A DNA stretch of 64,000 nt from Rhynchosporium graminicola (lineage: Eukaryota > Ascomycota > Leotiomycetes > Helotiales > Ploettnerulaceae). Below the pieces are notes generated by a model that saw only the letters and a list, made by a program, of their open reading frames with translations, did no database searches and had not been told where the DNA came from. The position numbers were made by a program, and so were the translations under genes. Positions 35,181-46,060 of the stretch are shown here, one piece after another. Positions within the stretch are counted from its first letter, which is position 1. Each line of letters opens with the position of its first letter. The DNA is taken from NCBI GenBank assembly GCA_900074885.1, contig FJUW01000015.1, positions 539,906 through 603,905 of the forward strand, written 5' to 3'.

Positions 35181-36257
35181 ATGTCTGACCAGATTCATAA
35201 ATCTCATTCGCACTCTCACAATACAGAGCAAAATCATTCGCATTGGAAGTCAGTACTCATTCTTTCTTGTGTGGCACCCATCCTTCTCTGTGTAGCGTCG
35301 CTTGTAATATCCCAACAAAGCCCGGACAATGTCGATGCTCAATATCGCTACTTCAAGTAACTCTGGAGCCAGAGTCCTCATGATTTTCTACTGATAATCC
35401 AATAGTGAGGCTGCTTCGACTTATAATTCCAAGTTCGGAAAGACAATACAGCAGATCATCGACGAGATCCAGAAGCACCATGAATGGCTTGGCGTAGACT
35501 GGGCTGAGGAATCGGATAGCGAGAACGGAGAATCAGCTGCGGCTGAAAAGAAGACTGTTCGGCTGCTAGATTATGCTTGCGGAACTGGTTTGGTGTCACG
35601 GGTATGATTCTAATTTCCAAAGCACCAAGACAAAAGAAAAAACCACCTGACTCTTGTCACAGGCTTTGGCACCCTATATCACGCAAAGCGTTGGTATAGA
35701 CTTGACAGAGGGTATGGTGAAGGAATACAACACTGCAGCTCGCAACCAAGGCATTCCTGAGTCTGAGATGGTAGCTGTCCAAGGAAATCTCATCGATGCC
35801 AACGACCCTAGCCCTCCCAAACTCGCCGGCGAGGAATTCTACAACTTCGATATCGCGGCTGTAGGGCTAGGGTTCCATCATTTTGATGATCCGGCGCTGG
35901 CGACGAGGAGATTAGCTGAGAGGCTGAAGAAGGGTGGTGTGTTGTTCATCGTGGACTTCTTGCCACATCAGCATTTTCCGTATGATACTCTTTTCTTTTA
36001 TTGTACACGAAGGCTGCTTATCTCTCTGGTCGAGTGAGTGGCTAACGATATCTAGGGCGGATGGTGAACATGGTCATAAAGCTGCGAAGACAGTCACGCA
36101 TATGGGATTCTCTCAAGAGGAAGTCAAGAAAATGTTTGAAGATGCAGGTGTTGGCTCGAGTTTTGATTACAAGACTATTGGAAAAGGTGTTGTGTTTGAG
36201 GCCGATGGAAAGCAGTTGAGTAGAACTGTGTTCTTTGCGAAAGGTGCCAAGCTGTGA
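35181..36257 (+). CDS. SAM-dependent methyltransferase with N-terminal hydrophobic segment
   Basis: Exons 35181-35356, 35406-35601, 35663-35979 and 36056-36257 encode 296 residues. Exon 1 is open throughout: after a His/Ser-rich start comes a hydrophobic run (SVLILSCVAPILLCVASLVI, about residues 24-43) that could anchor the protein in a membrane, then QYRYFNEAASTYNSKF, the usual opening of small class I methyltransferases. Motif I, the SAM-binding loop, is LLDYACGTGLVSR; later motifs are GIDLTEGMV and AVGLGFHHFDDPA and the GGVLFIVDF strand. It resembles fungal UbiE/methyltransferase-11 or -12-type enzymes whose substrates are unknown. Skipping the hydrophobic part as an intron would break frame, so I keep it as coding. 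Confidence 0.82.
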
Positions 36258-37165
36258 GAGTTCAGATCTTGCTACGTTTGGAGCTGTGAACAAGGGCTGG
36301 CGGCCTTTTTTCGTTATACTACTATGTTGAAATACTTATGTCCATGTATGGCCACGCTCTCTAATGGTTTTCGGGTATGAATCAGAGGATAAGAATGCAT
36401 GAGTATTAGGTATGAATGGAAACACTTATTAAGGATATATGTGTACTAGCAAAAGACAACTTGGACACAGATGTAAGAAAACGAGAAGTACACATTAGGT
36501 CAATAGTTTGGATAGTAGCATTGATACACAGAAGCATTTACAACCGGTCTAGTGCCACGGAGTTTGCGGACACATTCCAAACCACCCTCGTTCGGGCAGC
36601 CGGTCTCTCGCAAGGTAAATAGTCTTGTCCGCTAAAAAAACAAGATCCGTACGGTTCCACGTTTGTTGCACGTCGCAATGTGCAATTGCCATTTTGAGTA
36701 TGCCATAATTCCTTCGTCATCCGAGACACAGTTCCGGATCAGGCGAGGAAAGCGTCCCAATAGCGGAGTTTCGAACTTTTGTTGCACGTCGCATGCCGAA
36801 TTTACCTGTTTAGGACATGCGTTTGCGAGGCGGAATATGCCACCGCTTAAAGAGGCAAAAGCACAGCGAGAGTGGAATTGCCTATTTGGGTAGTTGCGGA
36901 TGATATCGTTAGAGTATGACATCCAGCTGAACATGGCGAATACCAAAGCCAACAAGGATAGCTACCAAACTTAAAGGGCCTCTTCGACGAGCTTGGGTGG
37001 AATGAAGTAAAATGGCAGAGCAGAATCTTGTGAACACGAATCTTGGAATGCTTGGCAGCAAGCTTTGGCGAGTCAACTTAAACGACCTGGGTCTGCCAGC
37101 CAAAATAGATCGCACGGACAACTCGAGCAGGTACATACCCTCTCGATAGGGCAAAGGACAACACA
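36258..37165. other. Intergenic region with a 16-bp direct repeat
   Basis: Holds the methyltransferase 3' end and the promoter of the small membrane protein gene. A 16-bp direct repeat is listed separately. Open frames here are short and unconvincing. Confidence 0.5.
36662..36793. repeat. Pair of 16-bp direct repeats
   Basis: TTTGTTGCACGTCGCA occurs at 36662-36677 and identically at 36778-36793, 116 bp apart, 370-500 bp upstream of the next start codon. The shared core GCACGTCGC contains CACGT-type and CGTCGC sequence that could bind a factor, but no factor is assigned. Confidence 0.7.
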
Positions 37166-37520
37166 ATGTCAGCCCAGCAGCAGAAGATTCGGAGAATCGT
37201 CTGGACAGCTGCATTTGCCTCTGTTACAGCCACAGGAGCTTGGTACGGAGCTGGCTTGAAGATGAGATCTGAGGTCAAGCGGGTATGTCAATTTTTACTG
37301 TTCTCCTATAGTGACTCGTGCATACTGATAATGTGAATAGAAAGCTGAGAAGCAACGCGAGGCGACGCCGGGAGAAAAGATTGCGCAGCTTGAAGAACAA
37401 CGAGGGGCATTGGTAGCTAAGAGGATGGGGCTGGAGAGGAAGATCAAGGAGTTGGAAATGAGGGCCAATGGTGCGACGAGGGAGCAGAGTATGGAGGGAC
37501 AGGAGAGGAGACGTTCGTGA
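37166..37520 (+). CDS. Small single-span membrane/coiled-coil protein
   Basis: Exons 37166-37282 and 37341-37520 (58-bp GTATGT..TAG intron) encode 98 residues. The N-terminal third has one hydrophobic helix (IVWTAAFASVTATGAWYGAG) flanked by basic residues; the rest is a charged helix predicted by eye to be coiled coil (KIAQLEEQRGALVAKRMGLE). This pattern is common in small fungal mitochondrial inner-membrane or assembly proteins, but I do not recognise a named family. The clean intron, frame and codon use make it likely to be a real gene. Confidence 0.65.
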
Positions 37521-39737
37521 TATGAGTACCGAATCGATGACCAGAAGATACAGAAATGATGTAGTCTTTGATGGACATAAGGAGAGTACTGCGGGACGTG
37601 GACCAAAACCGAGGATCGAAGGCTACCAAGCACGAATTTGGGTCCGCAATATCCACGTCCTCTGGACCCCAATATCTTGAAGGAAAATTGGGAAGATGTA
37701 CGATGCCAGGTAAGGTGAGGCCTAGGGCCTGGTGATATCGAAATTATCTACGCCCTTGAAAACGAGGGGGTTCCCGCATATTTCTATGCGTACCATAGCC
37801 ATCACACAATTTGGATTTTCGGCAGCAGCACCTGGGCATTTTCGGAACCGGGATCTCGTACCGATTTCTTTGGTCATCAAAATCACATTCACGTCAATGG
37901 ACATCTTCGATTCTTTCGATCATCCAAAGATCACGGCCTACAATCACCAAAACGAGATTCGTGCTTCCAACGGCTTGCGAACATTACTCGATGGTTTTTA
38001 AGAGTGTGTGGCACCAGGAAATGGTTTGCAAAGAAAGCCCTTCGAATACGAGTTCTGGGTCCTCCCTATCATTACCCCATGGCTCCTTTGAGAACGGGGC
38101 GATAAGTCAAGAAAACTCAGGAGGTCACTACATTTCATAGGCGATATGCAAAGACCTATACCCAGAGCTAAAGACATTGTGCAAACGAACTCTTGGCCAT
38201 CAAGCAGGAGCCGACGAACAAAATTGGGAAGTTGACAACAGGTTGACAACAGGATATCTGTCTCGGAGGCGTCTTCATTCGGTCAAACCTCACCGGGAGT
38301 TCTCGAAACGTGAATTCAACATGAGATGTATGTCGAGTGTAGGACGTCAGTCGGGGTTCACGGTTGTTGTTAATGGACAGAGGATTTGCCCCAGATTTTT
38401 GGCGACTACGGTATCGATGAAGCTGCGAGGCTAGGCAAAGTCGTCTTTTGCGAAGCGTTTAAGACCGTACAAAAAGTTTAACTCTCAAGTATCAATTCAA
38501 GCAAATTCGTCAGAGAGAAACACGATTTGACATTTCCTTCTGCTGGTGTCCTGGAATGTTTCTATGACTTTGGTGACGAGTTAATAGCCGATCTAACATA
38601 CCTGGGCAGTTCTTGCTTGCCGGAGACGATTTTGCCTGGCCACATGGTATCGCAGAACCTCAGATGAGCCAGAAGAGATTCCTCTAATTCGATGAACGCA
38701 CTTCGGCTTTTGGCAATCATCGTTCAATATCTATTTGTCTCAATGGTGGATGATTACAAGTCCAAATCCTTCTGCCGAACAGAAGATCTGTAGGCTAGTA
38801 GTTTGTCTAGTATCAGATCAATTTTTTATTTCGATCATTAAACTGTTGCGACTTTTGCAAATAGCACACGACGTAACACAGCTGTTGGGATAGCAATGAG
38901 CCATGTACGCGGTTGAAATATCGGAACGGACTATAGTTCGCTTGATGCCGCAAGCCCTTGGAATGTTCTCTCTAGTGACGGGATTTAACAAACAGACCGT
39001 GATACATTGAAAGTTGTAACATGATTGAGGAACGCGAAATTATTCCGGATCATTCTCATGATGGGGGTCCCGCTTTCCCATTTCCCTGGATCGGCTTTTC
39101 AATATTGATTTAAAATAAGATCCCCATCATCACGTGTGCGTCCCACTGAGATCGGTACAGCTACGAGTCTGAGATATGACAGGGCGAGCCTACCATGTAT
39201 CTCTGATGTTAGTGCAATTTCAATCAATTTCATGTAATATTTTCAACTTTCATTACGTGCGCCGCTCAATTTTTAGTCCGAAATAAGTCTTCTACATTGA
39301 CAGGTCAAGGTAGCTGTTCGTCTGATCGGGTTGCTGTATTGTAATGTCAGGCGAAGGTAATCTCACCGAGCAAGGATCATCGAAGTCTTTACCAACAAAC
39401 GTCACTTTGTTATTATTCCCACAAGGAACATACTGGGACCTTTACCTCTCGGCCATCTCGGGGGTATGTCTTTACGCTTGGCAAGCTGCAATTGCCTGCA
39501 ACAAGTGCATGATACACAACCTCCTTCTGATTTGCCTGCAAGACCTGACCATGCTTCTGGTCCTCATTCAGCGGCCTGGCCAGATATTGGTGGAGTCGTC
39601 CGAATATGATTTCTCAGAACCAAACGACAGATCTAATATGCGTGTGCATTAAGAGCTTGGGCATATCAGCTTCGTTTGTCTGCCCAACACTCTCTTCAAA
39701 AACGAAACTTGACGGCGAATAGCATCAACAATGCTCG
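37521..39737. other. Intergenic region with an orphan open frame
   Basis: No complete gene is supported in 2.2 kb. A start-less open frame at 37719-38105 is listed separately. The 102-codon open frame at 39344 has no recognisable feature. The rest, including AT-rich DNA near 38810-39120, shows nothing I can name. Confidence 0.45.
37719..38105 (+). pseudogene. Start-less open frame, possible gene remnant
   Basis: A frame of 128 codons is open between TGA 37716-37718 and TAA 38103-38105. It has no usable ATG before its end and reads like coding sequence (IYALENEGVPAYFYAYHSHH, DFFGHQNHIHVNGHLRFF), but an overlapping frame is also open for 89 codons, so chance is possible. No convincing upstream exon was found. 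Function unknown. Confidence 0.25.
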
Positions 39738-40780
39738 ATGTCGACTCTGTGCGGCTTGCGCAGAACACACCGTACGCCTCCTCTGCGTCCGAGACGGGAA
39801 GCAGTGAAAATAACCAAGGGAAAAAGCAAGGAAAAGCCAGTTCCTGCTAGTGCAACCCAAGATCCGGGGTTCCTTGACGTCGTTAGCCACGACCCAGCCG
39901 AATCAGATTCTGAAGCAAAGAGTCTCCTGAACCGACCGAGTGCAAATTTCGAGTGGGCACGAGAAGACCAACTTTCCACCATTCTAGAGTCGTTCGACGA
40001 CACCGGTAGTCGGAAAAGTCGCGACGAGCTGGAGAGACAGAAGGAACAGGAACATTGGCCCCTCGCGCCCCTCCAAGAAGAAGCGCTCAGAAAACGCGCA
40101 GCGGTTGTTAAGCCTCGTGTGAAGAGAGCTCGCTTTGCAGAGCATATCTCCAGCCCAGGACATATTTCCAAGCAGTATAGAGAGAAGATGTCGATGTCTG
40201 GAGCGAGGACGGCTGAGAGTCCGAGGCCAATCGCGCCGCCGCCGAAGGATGTAAGTTGAACTGGCGCGCTTTGTGCGAAGCGTGGTTAGAAGCAAGCTAA
40301 TGTAGTGTGCTGTAGCTCGAAACGATAGAATATATCGATAAGTCCCTCGTTTTCGAACATTTCACAACCGATGATGCATGGCAACTTGGGTCTGCGCTGC
40401 GCAATCGTCTGCTGCATATCCCTACGCCTGTCGTGATCAACATCTCTCTAGCGAACCAGAACCAAATCCTCTTCCACACCTGTACGCACTCAGGGGTTAT
40501 GCCCGACAACGATACTTGGGTCTCGAGGAAGCGGAAGACAGTCCTACGATGGGGGTGTAGTACGTGGTATATGCACTGCAAGTTTGAGGGTGATGAAATT
40601 GCGTTCAGAGATAAATATGGCCTTGGCAACAGTGCGGGAGAGTATGCAATTCACGGTGGAGGAGTCCCAATTAGGGTTACTGGGGTCGAGGGAGTCGTCG
40701 CTGTTGTCGTTGTGTCTGGATTGAAACAGCACGAAGATCATGGGGTAATTGTTGAGGTTATACGAGAGTTGTACTATTAG
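39738..40780 (+). CDS. UPF0303/HbpS-like domain protein with long N-terminal extension
   Basis: Exons 39738-40250 and 40316-40780 (65-bp GTAAGT..TAG intron) encode 325 residues. The second exon alone carries the conserved domain (PF03928/UPF0303, as in yeast YBR137W): FEHFTTDDAWQLGSALRNRL, PVVINISLANQNQILFH, DNDTWVSRKRKTVLR, KYGLGNSAGEYAIHGGGVPI and VVVSGLKQHEDHGV. YBR137W-type proteins are small, oligomeric and cytosolic, and have been linked to the GET/TRC tail-anchored protein pathway; bacterial relatives include a haem-degrading sensor. The first exon adds 171 charged, disordered residues with basic clusters (KPRVKRARFAEH). The ATG at 39731 is out of frame, so 39738 is chosen. The extension might be a separate gene, but the in-phase intron argues for fusion. 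Confidence 0.75.
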
Positions 40781-41197
40781 GGGACTTCAACATGAGTAGG
40801 GATCCGGGCTTGTTTAGTCACGATGGATGGGGGACCCGGTTATGAATGTTTGCTTTTACGAAGTTTTTTATATAATGAATTACAGGAGAGATGATTGTAG
40901 ATACAGAAGTCAAGATTTGAATGATCAATTTTCCTGTCTCCGAAGTTCTAAGAGTGTTGACGGTAGCCTTCAGAATTAGTATTACAGGTTCCTTGATTTC
41001 TGAAAAGATCTTCTTCAAGTTTTCATACTTGGCGTCCTCTGTCGGTCGTTAACTGCGCAATTTCCATTGTCGAGGGACGCATTGTCTTAGTATCTTGATA
41101 CGTGTGCTATAGATAACAATAAAGTGAAGTGCAATTCGCTAGAGGGTATAATAAAACTGATTCAAAACACAAAAGCTGCGTATTCAAGAACCCCCAA
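40781..41197. other. Intergenic region between convergent genes
   Basis: Space between the ends of the UPF0303 gene and the minus-strand unknown gene; nothing else seen. Confidence 0.5.
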
Positions 41198-42334
41198 TCA
41201 CCCATCGAAATTTCCCACTATAGCAAGTATGACTCCAACTAAGATCTGACGCTTCGTAAATTCGGCAATGATCATGGACATTGCTGTTCCCATCACGACA
41301 TCCGCCAGTCGTTGAGATGCTCTTACACTAGACTCAGAAATTAAATCTTTGCCGTCAACGGATATCTCTTGATGGCCGATTCTGCTTGGTACAACACTTG
41401 CTGTAGGCTCGTACTGCTGTAGAGTTGGCGCCGCTTCGGACAAAAAGCGATCGATGACATGCTGATAGACCTCCAATCGCCCAGACTTGCGATCAGCAGC
41501 TATAGACGCATAGCGTGCCAGAATCACCTCTTTGGCTTTTTCTCCGTTCTGCTCAGGCACGAAGACAACTAGCTTCAGATTGTTATAACGCAAGAAGGGA
41601 CGGAAGAACTTCTTGCTCGACTTGAAGGTCTGCGTCCCTTTCCAGACAAACTCGAAGCCGCGCCATCTAAAGCCGTATTCGCGGGTTCGGGACGAGAAGG
41701 GCGCTGTCCACTGCAAAGTTACAACCTCTTCTGGCACGAGTTTCTCAGTCAGGCCCTCTACTTTTTCGTCTTGATCTGCTTGTAACTTGTGCCACGCTTT
41801 GCCAGATTCTCCCAGATATCTCTTCGAACGAACTTCGTATCCTTGAAAGGTCCCATCAATGCCCTTCTTCGTCCCGTATTTCATGTTGACCACGCCTCTC
41901 CCATCGATAATCCCTGGAAGTGCCAACGCGTCGCTGAATTCAATTTTCCACGTCTTGAACCAGCCCGAGCAATGTAGCAGGCAAGCTGTAGGTGCAGTCT
42001 TCTTTCCACCCTGTCGCAGGGTATATGGTGGGCTCTTGCCGTAGACTGTCGGTAGGTGGAGAAAGTAGGGAGAGGTCTCTGTTCTAGGGTCGCATCTTGG
42101 ATTATCGAGCGCTCTCGCTTTTCTGACTTTCTTTGCAGATTTTTTCTGGTTCTCTGTGCCGGGAATAGGACCCGGATATTGGTTAAGTGGTGTATTTGAA
42201 TCGCTCTCAGTGTGAATCGAGTAGTAATTTGTGTACGGACCAGTGTGGTAGATGTGATAGAGGGTAGTGCTACCTGTAAGGTCGTTTCCTGTGCTGGGTA
42301 AGATTCCCTCGAAGGTCTGTTTCTGGTCCATCAT
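41198..42334 (-). CDS. Uncharacterised fungal protein with C-terminal membrane segment
   Basis: A single uninterrupted exon encodes 378 residues beginning MMDQKQTFEGILPSTG. The N-terminal part has aromatic-rich beta-like segments (LYHIYHTGPYTNYYSIH), then a basic stretch, and the middle contains repeated W and F residues (YGFRWRGFEFVWKGTQTF) suggesting a compact beta-rich domain. The last 40 residues contain a hydrophobic helix (ILVGVILAIVGNF) near the very end, the layout of a tail-anchored protein. I do not recognise the family and give no function. The absence of introns and good reading-frame length support it as real. It is divergent from the dioxygenase gene across 1.16 kb. Confidence 0.7.
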   Translation of the reverse strand: MMDQKQTFEGILPSTGNDLTGSTTLYHIYHTGPYTNYYSIHTESDSNTPLNQYPGPIPGTENQKKSAKKVRKARALDNPRCDPRTETSPYFLHLPTVYGKSPPYTLRQGGKKTAPTACLLHCSGWFKTWKIEFSDALALPGIIDGRGVVNMKYGTKKGIDGTFQGYEVRSKRYLGESGKAWHKLQADQDEKVEGLTEKLVPEEVVTLQWTAPFSSRTREYGFRWRGFEFVWKGTQTFKSSKKFFRPFLRYNNLKLVVFVPEQNGEKAKEVILARYASIAADRKSGRLEVYQHVIDRFLSEAAPTLQQYEPTASVVPSRIGHQEISVDGKDLISESSVRASQRLADVVMGTAMSMIIAEFTKRQILVGVILAIVGNFDG

Positions 42335-43497
42335 GAAAGCTCAAAATTTTCAGGCTTGCAAGTGCAATACGAGGATAGATTTTTGGAGCGTGAATGGACT
42401 TTGTTATATCGTTGGGCTTTCAACCCGTGCCATATAGACAGACGTCACTGGTTGGCTGTTATGTTATAAGACCTACCGAAATGCTTCGTACGTTAATGGT
42501 TGCCTAGGAGTAAGCAAAGAAACCACTTCCTGCGAATGTGTATCAGATGTTATGCAGGGACTACACAGCCTCCACCAGCCTCAAAGGATCTGATGATATT
42601 CCATGGCTCCTTCAAGCCCGCACGGACCATAACTTTTGGCTCTCGCTTACTCCGCCCCCAAGATCTTCCATGTCAACACTGTACGTATGGAGACGCAATG
42701 TTGGATTAGTGTAAAATCGTTTGTACAATTCAATGATATCAGGATTGTATCTATGGTTTAACTTTTTAGTACTGATGTACTAGAGATTGGTAAAAGTAAA
42801 GCTAAAAGGCAAGTCGCGGCCTAAGTAGCGCTTTTATAATGTACCTATTGTCTTCGTTCACTAGGAAGCTTTATTGAGCAGACAAGTAAGATATCTGTTT
42901 CGGGACTTCTTCCCGAGCGCTTATACACATCCAAACTCAGGAAAATATTTTTGCTTGAGACTCGGTAGCTGGACTTCCTGTATTCGCGATGTAGAGCTTG
43001 TGTTTGATCTCGAGGTAAGTAGGCGAAGCTATCGACTGACTGCTTGTGCTGCATTACAAACAGATACTACCTATCCACAGACAGACAGAGAATAGTTCCT
43101 TATGCCTCACAGCTCTTCTTTCTAAACTTGAAGTTCAAAAGCCTTTGCGACATACACGGGCACTGCGGGATCCCCTGCGCATCCCCCGCATCTCAATTTG
43201 GTGCTGCATACAGGACCCGGCCCTAGCTGACGAGTGAGCGTCAAAATATTGTTAATCACCGAAACAAAACTGATATCTCGGACCAATACCCGTTAACCTT
43301 CCCACCACCGAACGTTATATAAAATATCCTCTTCTTGCGTCTACGGAAAGCTCAGCTGCATGAAATTGAAAGTAACACATCAAGCTCGGTAGCTCCAAGA
43401 CCATTTATGACCCCGCGTTCGACCCCGCCATCCTCATACTGTAATTGCTCTCCTATCCACATCCCCAAAATATCAGAACGACGATTAGACCGCAAAT
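42335..43497. other. Divergent intergenic region
   Basis: Contains the promoters of the minus-strand unknown gene and the dioxygenase. Short open frames near 42500 and 42874-43240 lack any domain. No gene seen. Confidence 0.5.
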
Positions 43498-44599
43498 ATG
43501 GCTTCCGAAGATATCAAAGTCCCTCCTATGAAGGATCTAAATATCGACAATATCACAGAAAATACAGTCATCATTAATTCGCAGTCCTCAGACCAGCGTC
43601 TGACCTATGTGATGGAAAGACTAGTTACACATCTCCACGACTTCGCGCGGGAAACAAGATTAAGCACGAATGAGTGGATGGCAGCGCTGAATTTCTTGGT
43701 GAGAGTTGGACAGATCAGCACCGATGTGCGCCATGTAAGTCTGCTTCCAGTTGAAGGCTGGGGTCTTTGCTAAATGAATACTTTCTAGGAATTTATCCTT
43801 CTCTCTGATATTCTGGGTCTGTCCCTCCTCGTCGATGCTATTGACCACCCAAAGCCGCCTGCTAGTACCGAAGGCTCAGTGCTTGGTCCATTCCACACCC
43901 ACGAAGCAGAAACAATGAAGAATGGTGACCTAATGTCACAAGACACAGAAGGAGAACCATGTTTGGTAATTTGCACAGTCAAGGATGTCAAAGGGAATCC
44001 CATCGAGGGCGTCAAGGTTGATATCTGGGAGACGGATAGTACGGGCCATTACGATGTACAGCATGCGGACAGGAACGGACCAGATGGAAGATGTGTGATG
44101 AAAAGTGATAAAGATGGTGTCTTTTGGTTCAAGGCTATTGTGCCTGTGCCTTATCCGATTCCTCATGACGGACCGGTAGGACAATTACTCAAGCTCTTGA
44201 AAAGACATCCATGGAGGCCGGCTCATATGCATTTTATGTTTGAGAAGCCTGGGTGGGATCACTTGATCACGTAAATATCTCCCCTTCCCATATACACTTC
44301 GACATTCCGAGCTAAGATGATTATTCAGGGCTTTATATATCCGTGGCGACCCATACGAGACTTCCGATGCTGTTTTCGGTGTCAAGCAGTCCCTGATTGT
44401 CGAGTTTAGCCCTGTCGATGCCAAAGAGGCAAAGGAATATGGAGTTAAGGAGGGTAGCAAGGTGCTGAGACACGATTTCGTCCTGGTCGACGAGAAGGAG
44501 ACTGAGAGGTTGAGGGACGAAAATGCATTGAAGGCTCTGAAAGCACTCGGACGGAAAGTCAAGCTATTGAATCATTTACCAGTTCCTGATCTTGATTAG
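43498..44599 (+). CDS. Intradiol ring-cleavage dioxygenase (hydroxyquinol/catechol type)
   Basis: Exons 43498-43734, 43789-44270 and 44329-44599 encode 329 residues. An N-terminal helical domain (RLTYVMERLVTHLHDFAR, EWMAALNFLVRVGQ) is typical of catechol/hydroxyquinol 1,2-dioxygenases. The catalytic beta-sandwich carries the SVLGPFHT opening, VDIWETDSTGHYD with a likely iron-binding Tyr, a second Tyr before IPHDGPVG, and the H-x-H iron motif in RPAHMHFMF, followed by DPYETSDAVFGVKQSL. The enzyme would use O2 and a non-haem Fe(III) to open the ring of a catechol or hydroxyquinol between the two hydroxyls, feeding the 3-oxoadipate route. Sequence style favours hydroxyquinol 1,2-dioxygenase, but the substrate is inference. 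It lies next to a broken aldo-keto reductase gene. Confidence 0.9.
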
Positions 44600-44908
44600 C
44601 TTAATAACACAGCAATCAAGCAATACTTTGAAAAGCTGTGTTGTGCTTCAATAATTTTCATGTGCGTTACACACGCGGCTTGTTCGACGGAATGTACTAC
44701 TGATTTTCAAGAAGATATGAGGGGGACTTTAGCAGCTTCAACTCAGAAGTCATAGGACTAGTATGTGAAAATGCTTGAGTGATCGACTAGGATCATAGAT
44801 TGTTTCAATAACTTCTCTATGAGTTCATTCACGTGGCAATCCCAAATCACTCGTCGAATACAGATCTAGCCAACTCGACGAGGCATTATGATCACCACGA
44901 ACGACTTC
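44600..44908. other. Intergenic region between convergent genes
   Basis: 309-bp space between the dioxygenase and the aldo-keto reductase, both ending here. Nothing else seen. Confidence 0.5.
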
Positions 44909-46060
44909 TCAATGCCAATACTTCCCACTAATCCCCTTAACCTTCTCCCAACCCTCATCAAGCGCCTTCACAACCTCCTCCGGCAGCGGCTCTTGATTAT
45001 CCAACATCTTCATATTCTCCCGCATGTGCTTCGTACTGCTCGCCCCGATAATAATCCCATCTCCATTCTCCCTCTTCAACAACGAATGATGATTCAACCA
45101 CCTCAACGTACATTCCGCCTCCGTCAAACCATGCCTCTTTGCAACCGGCCGCAGGATCTCCAAAGCGTCGAAATACGCATCGTTCCAGTACCGCGCGCGA
45201 TACCTCTTGCCCTGCCATTTCGACGGATCGAAACGAGATCCTTCCTCAAGAGATGTATCTTGCGTACCTCGATGATACCGAACGGTGAGATATCCTCCTG
45301 CCAGAGGATTGTAATTATAGAACCCCATACCGTATTTTCTCAGGCACGGAAATAACTCCGGCTCCACGCTGCGATGAAGAGCATTATACACGCCTTGGTA
45401 AACACTTGGCATCACATATCCCTCTCTCTTGCAAATCTCGCAGATCTGCGCAACTTCCCACGCCATATAATTACTGATCGCGAACCGGGCAAAAAGTCCC
45501 TCTTGGTACAGATCACTAACAGCTTTCAGAGTCTCCTCATAAGGTGTCGTCCGATCCGGACCGTGTAGCTACCACATGTCCACTTTATCGCACTTCAGCG
45601 CTCTCAAACTATCCATGAGGTTCTGTCTCAGATGTTTGGGAGTATGGCGCCAGCCTTCTTCGGGAGCGTTGCTCTTGGACATGTTTCGGCCAGCTGTAGG
45701 ATAGAATTTCGTGTCCATGACGAGACCGCGTTTCTTCCAGTCTAGGTCTCCGAGGAATTCTTCCGAGGACCCTTCGCCGTAAAAGCGGGCAGTGTCGATT
45801 TCATTGTGTCCGTGGGATTGGAAGATGTCGAGGATCGCGGAGCAGTCCTGAAGTGAGTGAACGCGTGCTTGCTCGGTGCCCTGACGACCGAATGTCACTG
45901 TTCAGAAGTTTAGCATGTTAAGTTGTCAATGTTTTAGAATAGGATCAGAATCAATAAAAGAAGATTGATCCTGATCCGAGGTCACTGAGACTTCGTGGGC
46001 GGAAAGCTACGTACTGGCGCCAAATATGACATTTACGTTTGATTTTTGAGAGGAGGTCAT
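44909..46060 (-). pseudogene. AKR7-type aldo-keto reductase with an internal nonsense codon
   Basis: Minus-strand exons 46060-46015 and 45897-44909 (117-bp GTACGT..CAG intron) would give 344 codons starting MTSSQKSNVNVIFGAMTFGR. The family is the aflatoxin-aldehyde-reductase group (AKR7), NADPH-dependent cytosolic reductases of aldehydes and ketones. Conserved Asp (NEIDTARF), Tyr (RFYGEG) and Lys (VMDTKFYP) are present, but codon 125 is TAG (45571-45569) between KVDMW and LHGPDR, where the family has Tyr. The stop sits just before the catalytic His. The same frame then stays open for 219 codons with a normal C-terminal half, including the coenzyme-binding part (GASSTKHMRENMKML). It is thus a recent single-base loss, a readthrough case or a sequence error. 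No intron can remove the stop and keep the conserved residues. Confidence 0.78.
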
